From Lewinellaceae bacterium (GTDB lineage Bacteria; Bacteroidota; Bacteroidia; Chitinophagales; Saprospiraceae), in assembly GCA_020636275.1 (NCBI GenBank), contig JACJYD010000002.1, positions 310,001 through 374,000 on the forward strand: DNA of 64,000 nt, given 5' to 3'. Positions 8,279 through 16,797 of the stretch are shown one piece after another; position 1 is the first letter of the stretch; the number at the start of each line of letters is the position of its first letter. The translations under genes and the position numbers were made by a program. The notes below the pieces were generated by a model, which saw nothing but the letters and a program-made list of their open reading frames with translations, ran no database searches and was not told the origin of the DNA.

Positions 8279-9235
8279 ATGGCTACCGCAAAGGCTCTTT
8301 CCGAAACGCATTTTCGCCTGCCGGGCCAGACGGCCTTTTATCGCGGCAAGGTGCGCGACGTCTATTTTGTAGGCGACCGTTTGATCTCCGTCGCATCCGA
8401 CCGGATCTCTGCATTCGATCACATTCTTCCCAAACCAATTCCCTATAAAGGTCAGGTGCTCAATCAGTTGGCTGCTCACTTCCTCCGGGCTACCCAGGAT
8501 ATCTGCCCCAACTGGTTGCAGGCCGTACCCGATCCCAACGCGTCGGTGGGGTTGTACTGCGAACCCATCCGGCTCGAAATGGTCATCCGCGCCTACCTGA
8601 CCGGCCATGCCTGGCGCACTTATAAGTCGGGCAAGCGCGAACTCTGCGGCGTCCCACTTCCCGAAGGGATGAAAGAACACGATCGCTTTCCGCAACCCAT
8701 CATCACGCCTGCTACCAAAGCCGAGGAAGGGCACGATGAAGACATCTCCCGCGAGGATATCCTTGCCCGGGGGATCGTCAGCGAGGCTGATTATGAAATG
8801 CTGGAAAAATACACCCGGGCCCTCTTCCAAAGGGGGACTGAAATGGCTGCTGCACAAGGTTTGATCCTGGTCGATACCAAATACGAGTTTGGAAGGCGGG
8901 ATGGCCGGATCTACCTCATCGATGAGATCCACACGCCCGACAGTTCCCGGTATTTTTACCTCGAAGGCTATGAGGAGCGCCAGGCCAGGGGGGAGGAACA
9001 AAAACAACTATCCAAGGAATTCGTCCGCGAATGGCTCATGGCCAATGGATTCCAGGGCCTGGAGGGGCAACTCATGCCCGTCATGCCCGACAGCTTTGTC
9101 CAGCGGGTTTCCGACCGCTATATCGAGCTCTACGAGCGGGTCACGGGCCTGGTATTTGAAAAGGCCGATTCGGATAATGTGGAGGAACGCATCCAGACAA
9201 ACATACAGCGCTATTTGTCGGATCAGAACCGTTAA
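8279..9235 (+). CDS. purC: Phosphoribosylaminoimidazole-succinocarboxamide synthase
   Basis: 318 residues from ATG 8279. SAICAR synthetase motifs are clear: 'FYRGKVRDVYFVGD' at the N terminus (nucleotide loop), 'VASDRISAFDHILP', 'ARAYLTGHAWR'-like 'IRAYLTGHAWRTY', and 'LVDTKYEFG...IYLIDEIHTPDSSRY'. It joins CAIR and aspartate using ATP in de novo purine synthesis. The length is near that of the longer, yeast-like form. An upstream in-frame start at 8252 adds only a basic NRNRNR peptide and overlaps the promoter box, so it was not used. cbiM follows after 21 bases and may be co-transcribed. Confidence 0.96.
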   Translation: MATAKALSETHFRLPGQTAFYRGKVRDVYFVGDRLISVASDRISAFDHILPKPIPYKGQVLNQLAAHFLRATQDICPNWLQAVPDPNASVGLYCEPIRLEMVIRAYLTGHAWRTYKSGKRELCGVPLPEGMKEHDRFPQPIITPATKAEEGHDEDISREDILARGIVSEADYEMLEKYTRALFQRGTEMAAAQGLILVDTKYEFGRRDGRIYLIDEIHTPDSSRYFYLEGYEERQARGEEQKQLSKEFVREWLMANGFQGLEGQLMPVMPDSFVQRVSDRYIELYERVTGLVFEKADSDNVEERIQTNIQRYLSDQNR

Positions 9236-9256
9236 TCCCCTAAAATACCGGATTCC

Positions 9257-9937
9257 ATGCATATTCCAGATGGATATTTAAGTCCTCAGACCTATCTGCC
9301 ATTATATGGAGCATTTATCGCGGTAGCTGCTGTGGCAGTTAAAAAGGTAAAGGAAAAGTTCGACCGGAAAATGGTGCCTTTCCTCGGGATGGCAGCTTCA
9401 TTTTCATTCCTGATCATGATGTTCAACATACCGATCCCGGGCGGTACTACGGGCCACGCGGTGGGGGCTGCCATCATCGCCCTGTTGCTCGGTCCTTGGG
9501 TGGCTTTCATTGCCGTTTCGGTCGCCCTGATCATCCAGGCCCTGGTTTTTGGAGATGGGGGCATTACTGCCATTGGCGCCAATTGTATCAACATGGCATT
9601 TGTCATGCCTTTTACGGCCTGGTATGCTTTTAAATGGATACGCGGGAAAACCGTTTCGTCGACGCGGATAAGTGTTGCTGCATTTCTTTCTGCTTATATC
9701 AGCCTTAATGTGGCGGCCCTGGTCACGGGGATCGAGTTTGGGATACAACCCATCCTGGCTTCAGGTCCGGAAGGGCACCCCTTGTACGCCCCTTATCCGC
9801 TTGGTATCGCCGTGCCCGCCATGGCTATCCAGCACCTGTTTTTCTTTGGATTTGTTGAGGCTATTGTTACCTTGTTGATATTCAGGTATTTCGAAAAGAA
9901 TTTTCCGGAAATGACCGAAGCGTTAAAAATGGCATGA
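9257..9937 (+). CDS. cbiM: Cobalt/nickel ECF transporter S component CbiM
   Basis: 226 residues, an integral membrane protein with about six helices. It begins MHIPDGYLSP: in CbiM/NikM the N-terminal Met-His chelates the metal, so the exact start matters and is well supported. 'FNIPIPGGTTGHAVGA' carries the second conserved His-containing loop. It captures Co2+ or Ni2+ and delivers it through the CbiQ/CbiO energy-coupling module encoded next. The end overlaps the next start as ATGA. No cobalamin riboswitch fits in the 21-base gap after purC. Confidence 0.93.
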   Translation: MHIPDGYLSPQTYLPLYGAFIAVAAVAVKKVKEKFDRKMVPFLGMAASFSFLIMMFNIPIPGGTTGHAVGAAIIALLLGPWVAFIAVSVALIIQALVFGDGGITAIGANCINMAFVMPFTAWYAFKWIRGKTVSSTRISVAAFLSAYISLNVAALVTGIEFGIQPILASGPEGHPLYAPYPLGIAVPAMAIQHLFFFGFVEAIVTLLIFRYFEKNFPEMTEALKMA

Positions 9938-10272
9938 AAAAACCGATGAAGCGAATGTGGATTGCGATCGCCGTATTGGCCGTTCTTTCGCCATTAGGGC
10001 TTTTTCTTCCCGATTATTTTGGAGCAGGGGAGGCCTGGGGCGAGTGGTCGCTTGAAACCGTAAAAGAACAGACCGGCTACGAACCGGAAGGCATGAAAAA
10101 AGACGCAGATCTTTATGATGCACCCGTACCCGATTATTCCTTTGGGGAAGGCGAGGAAAACCTGGCCAAAAAATCGGTAGGGTACGTCGGCTCCGCCGTT
10201 TTGGGCGTGGGCATCATCCTATTGTTTACCCTTGGCGCCTTCCGATTGGCCATGCAGAAAGACCGTGCATGA
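9934..10272 (+). CDS. PDGLE-domain accessory subunit of Co/Ni ECF transporter (CbiN-like)
   Basis: 112 residues with a membrane helix at each end (about 8-26 and 84-105) and a soluble loop between them containing 'AWGEWSLETVKEQTGYEPEG' and 'DAPVPDYSF'. This layout is that of the PDGLE/CbiN-type small subunit that works with CbiM in metal loading. It overlaps cbiM by 4 bases and cbiQ by 4 bases, so the three are translationally coupled. The low sequence complexity of the family makes the subtype less certain than the role. Confidence 0.8.
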   Translation: MKKPMKRMWIAIAVLAVLSPLGLFLPDYFGAGEAWGEWSLETVKEQTGYEPEGMKKDADLYDAPVPDYSFGEGEENLAKKSVGYVGSAVLGVGIILLFTLGAFRLAMQKDRA

Positions 10273-11189
10273 TCCCATCCTTCCTGAAAGAGAAAGAAAC
10301 GGTAAGCCAGGCCAGGCCATCCAATCGCCGGAATTTCAACTTTGTGGATCGAACGGCAAAGAACATGGCCGCATTTATGCTGACCTCTATGCGGCAGTGG
10401 AATGCGTCGCGCCGGGCGGGCTTGCTTCAGGGACTGGATGCCCGTGTTAAAGTCGTATTTGTAATTGTCTATATCATTTTGGTAAGCCTTACACATAAGG
10501 TCGAATTTCAATTAATGCTTTCTGGCCTTTTTTTCCTTCTTTTTTTGGCCTCAAAAATTAATCCGCTAAGTGTCTATTTAAAAATCACCGGCCTGGCCTT
10601 TTTCTTTGGTTTTATCGTTTTTATACCTGCTACCTTAAACCTGTTCGCCCCGGGAGAAATTATTTTTTTAATTGCTCAATTTGAAAAGGAGCGCACCTGG
10701 TTGGTGTACCATATTCCGAAAGAAATCGGGGTCACCCGGGAAGGCCTGCTTCTGGTGGCCCGCATCAGTCTGAAGGTATTCAACTCCATATCGCTGACTT
10801 TCCTGCTCACGAGTACCACCGGGTTTGAGCAAATCCTCAAAGCGCTGAAAATGCTGAAGGTGCCGGATATCTTTCTGCTCACCCTTTCCTTGAGCTACCA
10901 GTATATTTTCATTTTTTCGCAGACGATTTTAGAAACCTACCAGGCCTTGAAAATGCGGTGGTGGGAGCGGGGCGCCCGCGCCGAGACCAACGCCATTCTC
11001 TCAGGGCGAATGGGGTATTTGTTCCGAAAATCATGGGAAAAATACGATCAGGTGTATCATTCTATGGTGGCGCGGGGTTATACAGGCGAGATCAGTTTGT
11101 ATCACCCCGGTGCGCTCCGGCTTCGCGATTACTTGTTTTTGTCGATAGCGGCCCTGCTTTTTACGGCTTGTCTATTTTTCTTTTTATAA
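10269..11189 (+). CDS. cbiQ: ECF transporter transmembrane T component CbiQ
   Basis: 306 residues with several membrane helices, including 'VVFVIVYIILVSLTHKVEF' and 'GFIVFIPATLNLF'. The cytoplasmic coupling region has the expected Arg/Gly motifs 'ALKMRWWERGARAE' and 'MVARGYTGE', which in T components contact the ATPase. Residues 1-60 are an unusually long polar N-terminal extension before the first helix. It connects CbiM to the ATP-binding subunit encoded 15 bases downstream. Confidence 0.9.
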   Translation: MIPSFLKEKETVSQARPSNRRNFNFVDRTAKNMAAFMLTSMRQWNASRRAGLLQGLDARVKVVFVIVYIILVSLTHKVEFQLMLSGLFFLLFLASKINPLSVYLKITGLAFFFGFIVFIPATLNLFAPGEIIFLIAQFEKERTWLVYHIPKEIGVTREGLLLVARISLKVFNSISLTFLLTSTTGFEQILKALKMLKVPDIFLLTLSLSYQYIFIFSQTILETYQALKMRWWERGARAETNAILSGRMGYLFRKSWEKYDQVYHSMVARGYTGEISLYHPGALRLRDYLFLSIAALLFTACLFFFL

Positions 11190-11204
11190 AAGACCACTCC
11201 TGAA

Positions 11205-12035
11205 ATGCGTGCTATTTTTGAATTAAACGAAATAGGTTTCCAATATACCGATACGCAAAAAGCCCTTTCCGGAATTAACCTTACGGTCCGGGAAGGGGAA
11301 ATATTATCGGTCGTCGGGTCGAACGGCAGCGGGAAATCCACCCTGCTCCATTTGATGTGCGGATTGATCTATCCTACGGAAGGTTCTATTGCCTACAAGG
11401 GAATGGAATTTCAGGAGAAGTCCTTTAAAAAGGCTGCGTTCAACCGGGAGTTCCGGTCCTCTATCGGGTTTGTGTTTCAGAACTCGGACGCCCAGCTCTT
11501 CTGTCCCACCGTGTTCGATGAACTCATTTTTGGTCCCTTGCAATTGGGTTATCCCAAAGACTTGGCCGTGGAACGGGCAAATGAAGTAGTGCAAATGCTT
11601 CACCTTCAGGGGTATACAGACCGGCCGTCCTATATGCTATCGAGCGGGGAGAAAAAGCGGGTAGCAATCGGGGCTGTCCTGGCTACGAATCCGGAGGTGT
11701 TGATATTCGACGAACCCATGAGCGGCCTCGACCCCAAGACCCGTTCGTTCATCATCGATCTGATTTTTGAATTAAATCAGATCGGAAAGACCATAATCGT
11801 AGCCACTCATCACCTCGACCTGGTAGATTACCTGAAATCGCGGGTCGTCGTGCTCTCCGAAAGACATACCATTGAAAAAATGGGCTCCAGCGACGAGATC
11901 CTGTCCGATACCGACCTGCTGATTAAGGCCAACCTGATTGCCGAATTTTCACACCGACACAACGGCACCGTGCACAAGCATTTATCCCTGGGCTTTTTGT
12001 CGCATAAGCATGAGCAAATACGGAAGAAAAATTGA
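11205..12035 (+). CDS. cbiO: ECF transporter ATP-binding protein CbiO, His-rich tail
   Basis: 276 residues. ABC ATPase motifs in order are Walker A 'GSNGSGKST', Q-loop near 'GFVFQNSDAQLF', signature 'LSSGEKKR', Walker B 'VLIFDEP' and switch 'ATHH'. It powers Co2+/Ni2+ import through CbiMQ. The last 30 residues hold six histidines (SHRHNGTVHKH and SHKHE, about residues 249-270), which looks like a metal-binding tail and is not part of the minimal ABC fold. The gene is the last of the operon, and an odd palindrome overlaps its stop. Confidence 0.93.
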   Translation: MRAIFELNEIGFQYTDTQKALSGINLTVREGEILSVVGSNGSGKSTLLHLMCGLIYPTEGSIAYKGMEFQEKSFKKAAFNREFRSSIGFVFQNSDAQLFCPTVFDELIFGPLQLGYPKDLAVERANEVVQMLHLQGYTDRPSYMLSSGEKKRVAIGAVLATNPEVLIFDEPMSGLDPKTRSFIIDLIFELNQIGKTIIVATHHLDLVDYLKSRVVVLSERHTIEKMGSSDEILSDTDLLIKANLIAEFSHRHNGTVHKHLSLGFLSHKHEQIRKKN

Positions 12036-12064
12036 ATTGACGGCCGCCGGCCGTCAATTCAATT
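12030..12064. repeat. Palindromic repeat, TGACGGCC family copy 1
   Basis: Odd palindrome with 17-bp arms around one base; its core is TGACGGCCGCCGGCCGTCA. It overlaps the cbiO stop codon. The same core occurs at 61578-61602, and a degenerate copy lies at about 26787-26826. It may act as a bidirectional terminator. Confidence 0.75.
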
Positions 12065-12082
12065 GAGATTGGTGGGTTTTAA

Positions 12083-12121
12083 ACAAAAAAAGTGGCGCCC
12101 CAACGGGTAAGGGGCCGCCAC
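12083..12121 (-). terminator. Intrinsic terminator of the minus-strand RNA
   Basis: On the minus strand GTGGCG-G-CCCC pairs with GGGG-CGCCAC across a 9-base loop, one bulged G, followed directly by seven T and then GTTT. This is a textbook intrinsic terminator reading toward cbiO. Confidence 0.8.
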
Positions 12122-12360
12122 GATTGCTACGGGAAAAGTAATATTTTCTACGCCACGCCTAAGCGAAGGCGGGTGGTTTCCTTTCGAGAATAATACCAAA
12201 TTTATTTCTGGGAATGCGATCCATCGAATCACCAAAGAGTATGATGATTCGCCTCGCACGGTAAATGCGGGAGTTGCAGGTCATTACTAAATCGATTTTT
12301 GGGTAAAGCCCAGTAGGGCTAACCGGTTTTACAAATAAACGTTGGGGCGCTTATTTGTTT
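12083..12360 (-). ncRNA. Candidate structured non-coding RNA
   Basis: No convincing gene lies between cbiO and the dehydrogenase gene. The minus strand carries GCGCCCCAACG near its 5' side (12340-12350) that can pair perfectly with CGTTGGGGCGC (12095-12105) near its 3' side, closing about 256 bases. Inside are further hairpins, such as CGAATCA/TGATTCG and GGTTAGCCC/GGGCTTTACC regions and CCACCCGCC/GGCGTGG. The 3' end is an intrinsic terminator that competes with the closing helix. The flanking genes converge on it, so it is not the leader of any gene. 6S-like RNA is one possibility; RNase P and SRP signatures are absent. It could also be the 3' UTR of the upstream dehydrogenase gene. Confidence 0.55.
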
Positions 12361-12488
12361 GGGATCCTGAAATTGAAGCAGAATTTCTTTCGCTCTATTA
12401 ACTATTAGATGACCTAAATATATAAATTGTTCGACAAAAAGTAAATTTTTTTCTAATATATGTGAAAAAGGCAGAGTCTGCGCCTGTT

Positions 12489-13691
12489 TCAGGTTCCTTC
12501 CACGAAATCTCTCAAGTACATGAAGTGCGCGGTCAGGTGGCCTTTTTCGGCGATCGTCGCTCTTTCGATAACAGGGCTGCCCTGTTTAAGCAATTCGGGC
12601 AGAATATGTTTGATAAATTGCTCTCCGAATGCCCGGGAAGCATCGCGGGGCATCTCATTCGGCAGGTTGTCGATCGCCATAACGTCGATGATGCCATCCT
12701 GAAAAGGCTGGGTTTCAGAGCGGGAGACGGGATCGTACCCGTAGATGGGATCGGCGATCGTAGAAGCGCGGAGCGTGGAAGGTACGGAAGCCTTGGGCGC
12801 TATATCGCAGGTGACATCGGCGATGACCTGGATGTTGAACTCCGGTTTGCGCATTTCTTCCACCGTGAAAAAAGCCGGGGCCCGCTGATCGTAGAAAATG
12901 CCGTTTATGAAGATATCGGCCACTTGCGCGTATGGGGAAAAAGCGCTCTGAAAATCGGCTGGATTGTCGTAAAAATCCTGGGGCGAAAATAGCTTGCCTT
13001 CTTTGTGCGCGGCGTATTGTTCCGGATTGAGCTGGGTGAAGACCGGGTGGTCGAAATGGCTGAAGAGGAATTCGGCGGGCGTTATTCGATGGAACCCCAT
13101 ATCCTTCAATACTTCGCAGGCGCCGTTTGCAACCCGGCCTCCGCCTGTCACGACTACTTTGATCGGAGGGAAATGGGTCTGATGGTAGATCCTTTTGGCC
13201 GCCGCGTAGTCGTGACAGTCTTTCATCCGCGGCAGGCTGATCACTCCGGTACGCCGGCCGTAGGTGTAGAGGGCGTTGTGGGCGCCCACCATGCCAGCAA
13301 AGCGGCCGAAGGCGATGAGGCGGAATCCCCGTTCATCGGTAAGGATCTCATAGTCGACCAGACGGATTTGTTTTTCAAGTATGGCCTGCAGCATGCGGCG
13401 ATTATAGGGCTGTTTCTTGATGGTATGGGAAAAGAAAAAATACGTCTTGCCCGGGATCATCATGTTGACGGGCACTTCCTTTACTCCCATGAGTACATCG
13501 CAGTCCGACAGGTCGTCGGCCATAGCTACGCCGGCCTGTACGAATTCTTCGTCCTTGTAACAGCGGTGAGGGGAGCGTTGTACGACCAGCTCGACCGGAT
13601 ATTTTTTTAGGATGGCGGCGCATTGATCGGGGACCAATGGCACGCGCGAGTCTGGTGGGATCTTGCCTTCGAGGATGATTCCGAGCTTCAT
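12489..13691 (-). CDS. Alanine dehydrogenase/PNT-like (saccharopine dehydrogenase-like) NAD-dependent enzyme
   Basis: 400 residues. The N-terminal domain begins MKLGIILEGKIPPDSRVPLVPDQ, the AlaDH/PNT N-terminal pattern, with 'LMGVKEVPV' and 'FFFSHTIKKQ' of the lysine-pathway branch. A Rossmann motif 'KVVVTGGGRVANGACEVLKDMG' lies near residue 178. C-terminal blocks 'VIADVTCDIAPKASVPSTLRAS' and 'IDNLPNEMPRDAS' match saccharopine dehydrogenase (L-lysine-forming)-like proteins. It could therefore act in lysine metabolism rather than alanine metabolism; the substrate cannot be fixed from sequence. It is a single gene facing away from ssrA. Confidence 0.82.
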   Translation of the reverse strand: MKLGIILEGKIPPDSRVPLVPDQCAAILKKYPVELVVQRSPHRCYKDEEFVQAGVAMADDLSDCDVLMGVKEVPVNMMIPGKTYFFFSHTIKKQPYNRRMLQAILEKQIRLVDYEILTDERGFRLIAFGRFAGMVGAHNALYTYGRRTGVISLPRMKDCHDYAAAKRIYHQTHFPPIKVVVTGGGRVANGACEVLKDMGFHRITPAEFLFSHFDHPVFTQLNPEQYAAHKEGKLFSPQDFYDNPADFQSAFSPYAQVADIFINGIFYDQRAPAFFTVEEMRKPEFNIQVIADVTCDIAPKASVPSTLRASTIADPIYGYDPVSRSETQPFQDGIIDVMAIDNLPNEMPRDASRAFGEQFIKHILPELLKQGSPVIERATIAEKGHLTAHFMYLRDFVEGT

Positions 13692-13893
13692 AAAAACAGT
13701 GGTTAGGGTGGAGCGTAAAGATAGGATTTTGGTCTACATTCCAGAAGGAACTAGGAGAGGAAACTTTTTTAGTATGGACTATGTTTGTACATTTGACGCG
13801 TTCTGCTGGAGTGTATACAAAAGCAGATCGTTCTCGCCGAAGCTATTGCGAATGCGGGTTTTCTTCCTTCGCTAAAGCTGCGGCGAAACAAGC

Positions 13894-14287
13894 GGGGACG
13901 TACTGGTATCGACAGGGAAGTATGTCGGACCGTAAGCATGCCGGAGCACGATTGTTCACTCCGTTAACAAATGATGATCAAACCATAAGTGGCAATAGCT
14001 ACGCACTTGCTGCGTAAATAGTACCAGGTACTGTTCACCAGCTGTACGATGACGCCGGCGCTACGTGCGCCCTTGCTCCTGCCTGACGAGCCCCGCGTCC
14101 GTACATCATCTAACCTCAGGCTGGAAAGCCGGGCCCGCCCGTCCCGGTTTTCGAGATTCAGGGCTGGGCGGGTGGTATAGTTGGCAGACTGATCTTCCCA
14201 CTTGCCGAGACACCGAATAGACTGCTAAGCATGTAGAAAGCTGTTGGACGCTTTGTCTGGACGCGAGTTCGACTCTCGCCGTCTCCA
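13894..14287 (+). ncRNA. ssrA: tmRNA, tag peptide GNSYALAA
   Basis: 394 nt. The 5' end GGGGACG pairs with the 3' CGTCTCC to form the tRNA-like acceptor stem (one G-U pair), with A14287 as discriminator. The 3' part has a T arm (GCGAG-TTCGACT-CTCGC). The tag frame reads GGC AAT AGC TAC GCA CTT GCT GCG TAA, i.e. GNSYALAA-stop at about 13991-14017, with an ALAA end recognised by proteases. It rescues stalled ribosomes with SmpB. The internal GC-rich stretches form the pseudoknots of the family. The one-piece arrangement is normal. No CCA is encoded after the discriminator. Confidence 0.95.
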
Positions 14288-14295
14288 CAACGCAA

Positions 14296-14331
14296 GGCCC
14301 CGGTTGATTCCTATCGACCGGGGCTTTTTTT
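14296..14331 (+). terminator. Terminator of ssrA
   Basis: GCCCCGGT pairs with ACCGGGGC, extended by GA/TC and a G-U pair around a small loop, and is followed by seven T. It lies just after the tmRNA 3' end. Confidence 0.9.
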
Positions 14332-14449
14332 GTGATAAAAATCATTGCAACCTCCCTCTTTTCTCTCTACCTTATTTCCGTTAAAACCTCAACAAAATTG
14401 CCTGTTTTCCTCTGGTTGTGGATTTAAGTTCCTCGAAAAACTCCCAACT

Positions 14450-16759
14450 ATGAAGACTTTTCTATACCCTTTCATTTTACTCCTCCTTTTCCAACTTTCT
14501 CTCGATGCCCAGGTAGCCAAACGCTGGGATGTCCGCTTCGGCGGCACCCTGGGCGATGGGTGCTATGGGCTGATCCAGACGCCCGATGGCGGTTACCTGC
14601 TGGCAGGCACTTCGGCTTCCGTCGCCAACGGCGATAAAACCGCCCCCAATCAGGGCGATTTCGACTACTGGGTCGTCAAGACAGGGGGTGATGGAACCAA
14701 ACAATGGGACCAATCTTTGGGCGGAAATGCGTATGAGGAGCTCTGGACAGTTCAGCCTTCCGGTGAAAACTACCTCCTTGGCGGTTATTCGAATTCCGGT
14801 CTCAGCGGCGACAAGACCGAACCCTCGCGCGGCGCTTCCGATTATTGGGTGGTGCTGCTGGATCCCCAAGGGCACAAGATATGGGACCGGCGGTTCGGCG
14901 GGACGAATGTCGATGAACTGACGACGATCCTGCCTACCAGGGACGGCAATTTCCTGCTCGGGGGCTATTCTTCGTCCGGGGCGATCGGCGATAAGACCCA
15001 ACCCTCGCGCGGCGGTTACGACTATTGGATCGTCCTGATCGATTCCAATGGCAACAAGTTGTGGGACCGGCGGTATGGTGGTCCGAGCTACGACTTCCTG
15101 TACAGTCTGCAATCCACTACCGATGGGGGATTCCTGCTTGCCGGTCATTCCTTTTCGGGGATCGGGGGCGACAAGAGCCAGGCTTCCCGCGGCGGCTATG
15201 ACTACTGGGTCATCAAGATCGATGCCACCGGCAATAAGGTCTGGGACAAAACCTTCGGCGGGAACAACAACGACTATTGCTACGGCATGGAGATCACCCC
15301 GGATAACCATATTCTACTGGCCGGTTACTCGTATTCCGGGGTCAGTGGCGATAAAACAGCGTCCTCCAGAGGCGGGACCGATTACTGGGTCGTCCACCTG
15401 GACGACTCGGGGGGCAAGAAATGGGATCAGGCCTATGGCGGCAGTCTCGACGACCGGCTCTACTCCATCGCCCCAATTTCAGAGGGACGCTACCTCCTGA
15501 CGGGTGATTCCCGTTCCGGTCCAGGTGGCGATAAGACCGAACCTTCCCGGGGCGATTTCGATGCCTGGATCGTGGCTATCGACCAGAACGGGAACCGCTT
15601 TTGGGACAAGACCTTCGGCGGGAGCGGGCTAGACTATTTCCTCCCCGCCCTGCAAACATCCGACAATGGATTTCTCTTTGCCGGTGGCAGTCAATCCGGC
15701 AACAGTGGGGACAGGACCCAACCCAATTGGGGCGATTGGGATTTTTGGGTCGTGAAAACCACCGCCAATTGCGCAGAAATAGACCTGGCAGCGGAAGCAG
15801 ATCTCCTTCCCGCTTCCTGTCCGGATATGTCGGATGGAACCATTTCGGTAGCCGTAACAGGAGGAACGGCGCCCTATATCTTTAACTGGTCGACAGATGC
15901 TACGGCAACCTCGATTGCCGACCTGCCGGTAGGGGTGTACGGACTGACCATAGAGGAGGCCAGCGGATGCCAGGAAGAATTTACCTATGATCTGGGCGTC
16001 GCACCTTCGCCGCTCGATGTGGTGATCACCCCTTGCCAGACGGTTTTCAGGGGGTATACCCCTCCTTATGCCTGTGCGTTCCTGACCCTGGATGTCGCCG
16101 GGGGCTGTCCGCCCTACACGTATTCCTGGAGCACCGGAGAAACCACCGCGGAGATCAATGTTTGCCCGGGAGAAACGATGCATTATACCGCAACGGTCCT
16201 CGACGCAGCCGGTCAGATCTGGGTGGGAAGCACGGAGGTGGAAGTATTGGATATCCGGTGCGGCAACAATCTCGACAAAGTGCTGGTCTGCCACGTCCCG
16301 CCCGACAATCCCGAAAACGCCAGGACCAAGTGCGTCGCCCCGGAAGCAGTGCCGGGTATGTTAATGGAAGGAAGCTATCTGGGCCCCTGTGATTGGGAAA
16401 GTTGTTCCGGATATACGCTGGCCCGGGCCATTGCCGATGGCAAGCTCGATCCCGATCTGATCGTTGGCCGCGCCACCGGCTGGGAGGAACCAGAACCGCA
16501 GCCCGAACTCTTCCTTTTTCCCAATCCAGCCGGCGATTTCCTGGTAGCCGATCTGCGTTTTTTCCCGGAAGGGAAATACGATATTTCCATCTTCGATGAA
16601 AGGGGTACGATGCTGATCTCTCAACAGATCGAGATCCCCGGTTCGATCGGGTGGCAGGCCGACCTGCGGACCTATCCCTCCGGTTTGTACTGGATCCAGG
16701 TTAGGGGAGAGGAAACCCTGGTGAATGAGAAGTTTGTGGTGAAGAGCTTGAATCAATAA
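14450..16759 (+). CDS. Secreted seven-repeat propeller-like protein with SprB repeat and T9SS sorting domain
   Basis: 769 residues from ATG 14450, where MKTFLYPFILLLLFQLSLDAQ gives a signal peptide. Residues about 20-430 are seven tandem repeats of 60 residues, each starting WDxxFGG and carrying DGGxLLxGxSxSG, GDKTxxSRG and DYWVV; repeats are exactly 180 bases apart over most of the array. This suggests a seven-bladed beta-propeller. Next comes an SprB-type repeat ('GTAPYIFNWS...DLPVGVYGLTI'), a second Ig-like repeat ('PPYTYSWSTGET'), and a C-terminal T9SS type A sorting domain ('LFLFPNPAGDFL...GLYWIQV'). The protein should be exported and attached to the cell surface. Ligand unknown. Confidence 0.85.
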   Translation: MKTFLYPFILLLLFQLSLDAQVAKRWDVRFGGTLGDGCYGLIQTPDGGYLLAGTSASVANGDKTAPNQGDFDYWVVKTGGDGTKQWDQSLGGNAYEELWTVQPSGENYLLGGYSNSGLSGDKTEPSRGASDYWVVLLDPQGHKIWDRRFGGTNVDELTTILPTRDGNFLLGGYSSSGAIGDKTQPSRGGYDYWIVLIDSNGNKLWDRRYGGPSYDFLYSLQSTTDGGFLLAGHSFSGIGGDKSQASRGGYDYWVIKIDATGNKVWDKTFGGNNNDYCYGMEITPDNHILLAGYSYSGVSGDKTASSRGGTDYWVVHLDDSGGKKWDQAYGGSLDDRLYSIAPISEGRYLLTGDSRSGPGGDKTEPSRGDFDAWIVAIDQNGNRFWDKTFGGSGLDYFLPALQTSDNGFLFAGGSQSGNSGDRTQPNWGDWDFWVVKTTANCAEIDLAAEADLLPASCPDMSDGTISVAVTGGTAPYIFNWSTDATATSIADLPVGVYGLTIEEASGCQEEFTYDLGVAPSPLDVVITPCQTVFRGYTPPYACAFLTLDVAGGCPPYTYSWSTGETTAEINVCPGETMHYTATVLDAAGQIWVGSTEVEVLDIRCGNNLDKVLVCHVPPDNPENARTKCVAPEAVPGMLMEGSYLGPCDWESCSGYTLARAIADGKLDPDLIVGRATGWEEPEPQPELFLFPNPAGDFLVADLRFFPEGKYDISIFDERGTMLISQQIEIPGSIGWQADLRTYPSGLYWIQVRGEETLVNEKFVVKSLNQ

Positions 16760-16797
16760 GGATCGTTTCAAACCCGTAAATGGGATTCTTTTTTCAT

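Noticed and set aside
9236..9256. Cobalamin riboswitch before cbiM
   Set aside because: Only 21 bases separate purC and cbiM, too short for one; no such structure is seen inside purC.
12059..12259. Small minus-strand reading frame in the 12 kb gap
   Set aside because: It spans the terminator and hairpins of the RNA candidate and has no protein-like features.
13781..14017. 78-codon frame ending in GNSYALAA
   Set aside because: Only the last eight codons are real: they are the tmRNA tag. The upstream part is promoter and tRNA-like sequence.
16760..16797. Terminator between the convergent propeller genes
   Set aside because: Only a weak CCCG/TGGG stem before a T-run; not strong enough to report as a feature.
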